Assembly (NCBI GenBank): GCA_963854835.1
Contig: OY978525.1
Coordinates: forward strand, 57,905,855-57,969,854
Direction: 5' to 3'
Length of the DNA stretch: 64,000 bases
Origin: Megamerina dolium
Taxonomy: Eukaryota > Arthropoda > Insecta > Diptera > Megamerinidae
Positions 63,631 to 64,000 of this stretch are shown piece after piece. Position 1 is the stretch's first letter, and every line of letters begins with the position of its first letter. Below the pieces are notes generated by a model. The model ran no database searches and had not been told where the DNA came from. It saw only the letters and a list, made by a program, of their open reading frames with translations. A program made the translations under genes and the position numbers.

Positions 63631-64000
63631 TAGACAGACGGCAGCCTAATTCCGGATTACCGAGTTAATTCGAATTAACTCGGGCATTAACTGCAGCTAA
63701 TCCGCATAAACTCTATGAGTTAATTCTCAAAATGAAAGAGGATTAGGTCAATTTGCGCTGGCAGCACCGCTGAAAATTGTCTATTGTGAATTTTTCTCCA
63801 TCCATTTTACAAACCATTAGGTGTGTTCGCTAACAAAAAACTTTCAACAACTGTTAACAGTTTTCAACATGAAAAGCGTTGGCGAACAAATAAATCCAGC
63901 TGTCAATTAAGAACTGTGAATGTCAATTTACAAGTTTCTTATAGTTTTCAGTTCACGTACTTCTTGTAGATTTTCTCATATCGAGAGTGACATGACAAAA
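63631..64000 (-). mobile_element. Same MITE, copy 2, inverted and cut by the window end
   Basis: It starts TAGACAGACGGCAGCCTAAT and is the reverse complement of 62431 downward (to about 62065), with the same 24-bp palindrome at 63660-63683 and the TGTTCGC/GCGAACA stem. The other end lies beyond the window. Confidence 0.8.

Overview
The window reads as nuclear DNA from a higher fly (Diptera Brachycera; a fruit-fly-like species is plausible but not proven). It is AT-rich and almost entirely made of transposable elements, many nested in one another. One confident host gene lies near the right end: an eEF1A (translation elongation factor 1-alpha) gene with a 463-residue single-exon coding region (59539-60930) and a probable spliced 5' leader.

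Layout. 1-1605: Tc1-type DNA transposon with an open transposase, inserted in an LTR. 1608-5372: BEL/Pao fragment rearranged into a near-palindrome. 5373-6102: first of nine copies of a tRNA-derived SINE, set between (AT)n arrays. 6291-8690: decayed Ty3/gypsy copy (family G1, Gag with a SAP-like domain) next to a Tc1 relic. 8967-10261: SINE fragment and long (AT)n arrays. 10262-17411: nearly complete errantivirus on the minus strand with open gag and env but broken pol. 17489-19170: 5'-truncated RTE-like LINE. 19518-25259: second G1 copy, with both LTRs. 25300-30000: decayed MADF-like piece, second RTE copy, SINE fragment and an unidentified frame. 29930-31562: Minos-like element with long inverted repeats and an apparent intron. 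31766-32538: internally deleted Tc1 derivative. 32758-37272: near full-length jockey-like LINE. 37427-42434: two SINEs, gypsy and BEL fragments and unidentified sequence. 43072-46958: third G1 copy, with Gag joined in frame to integrase by deletion. 47082-48787: another gypsy pol fragment carrying a mini-mariner. 48838-52200: second LINE family, split by a SINE. 52458-57369: Kabuki/CsRn1-like gypsy element carrying two SINEs. 57413-57955: G1 LTR fragments in opposite orientations. 58205-61043: eEF1A. 61917-64000: two inverted copies of a MITE around scrambled G1 fragments and a ninth SINE.

Three processes account for most of the window. SINE and RTE tails run directly into (AT)n arrays. Those arrays then serve as targets for elements that insert at TA or at TATA/ATAT. 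Deletion, nonsense mutation and nesting erode the inserted copies. The strongest candidate for something undescribed is the nine-copy tRNA-derived SINE with its conserved internal hairpin, possibly moved by the RTE-like LINE. All calls come from reading the sequence and remembered family features; no database search was run.
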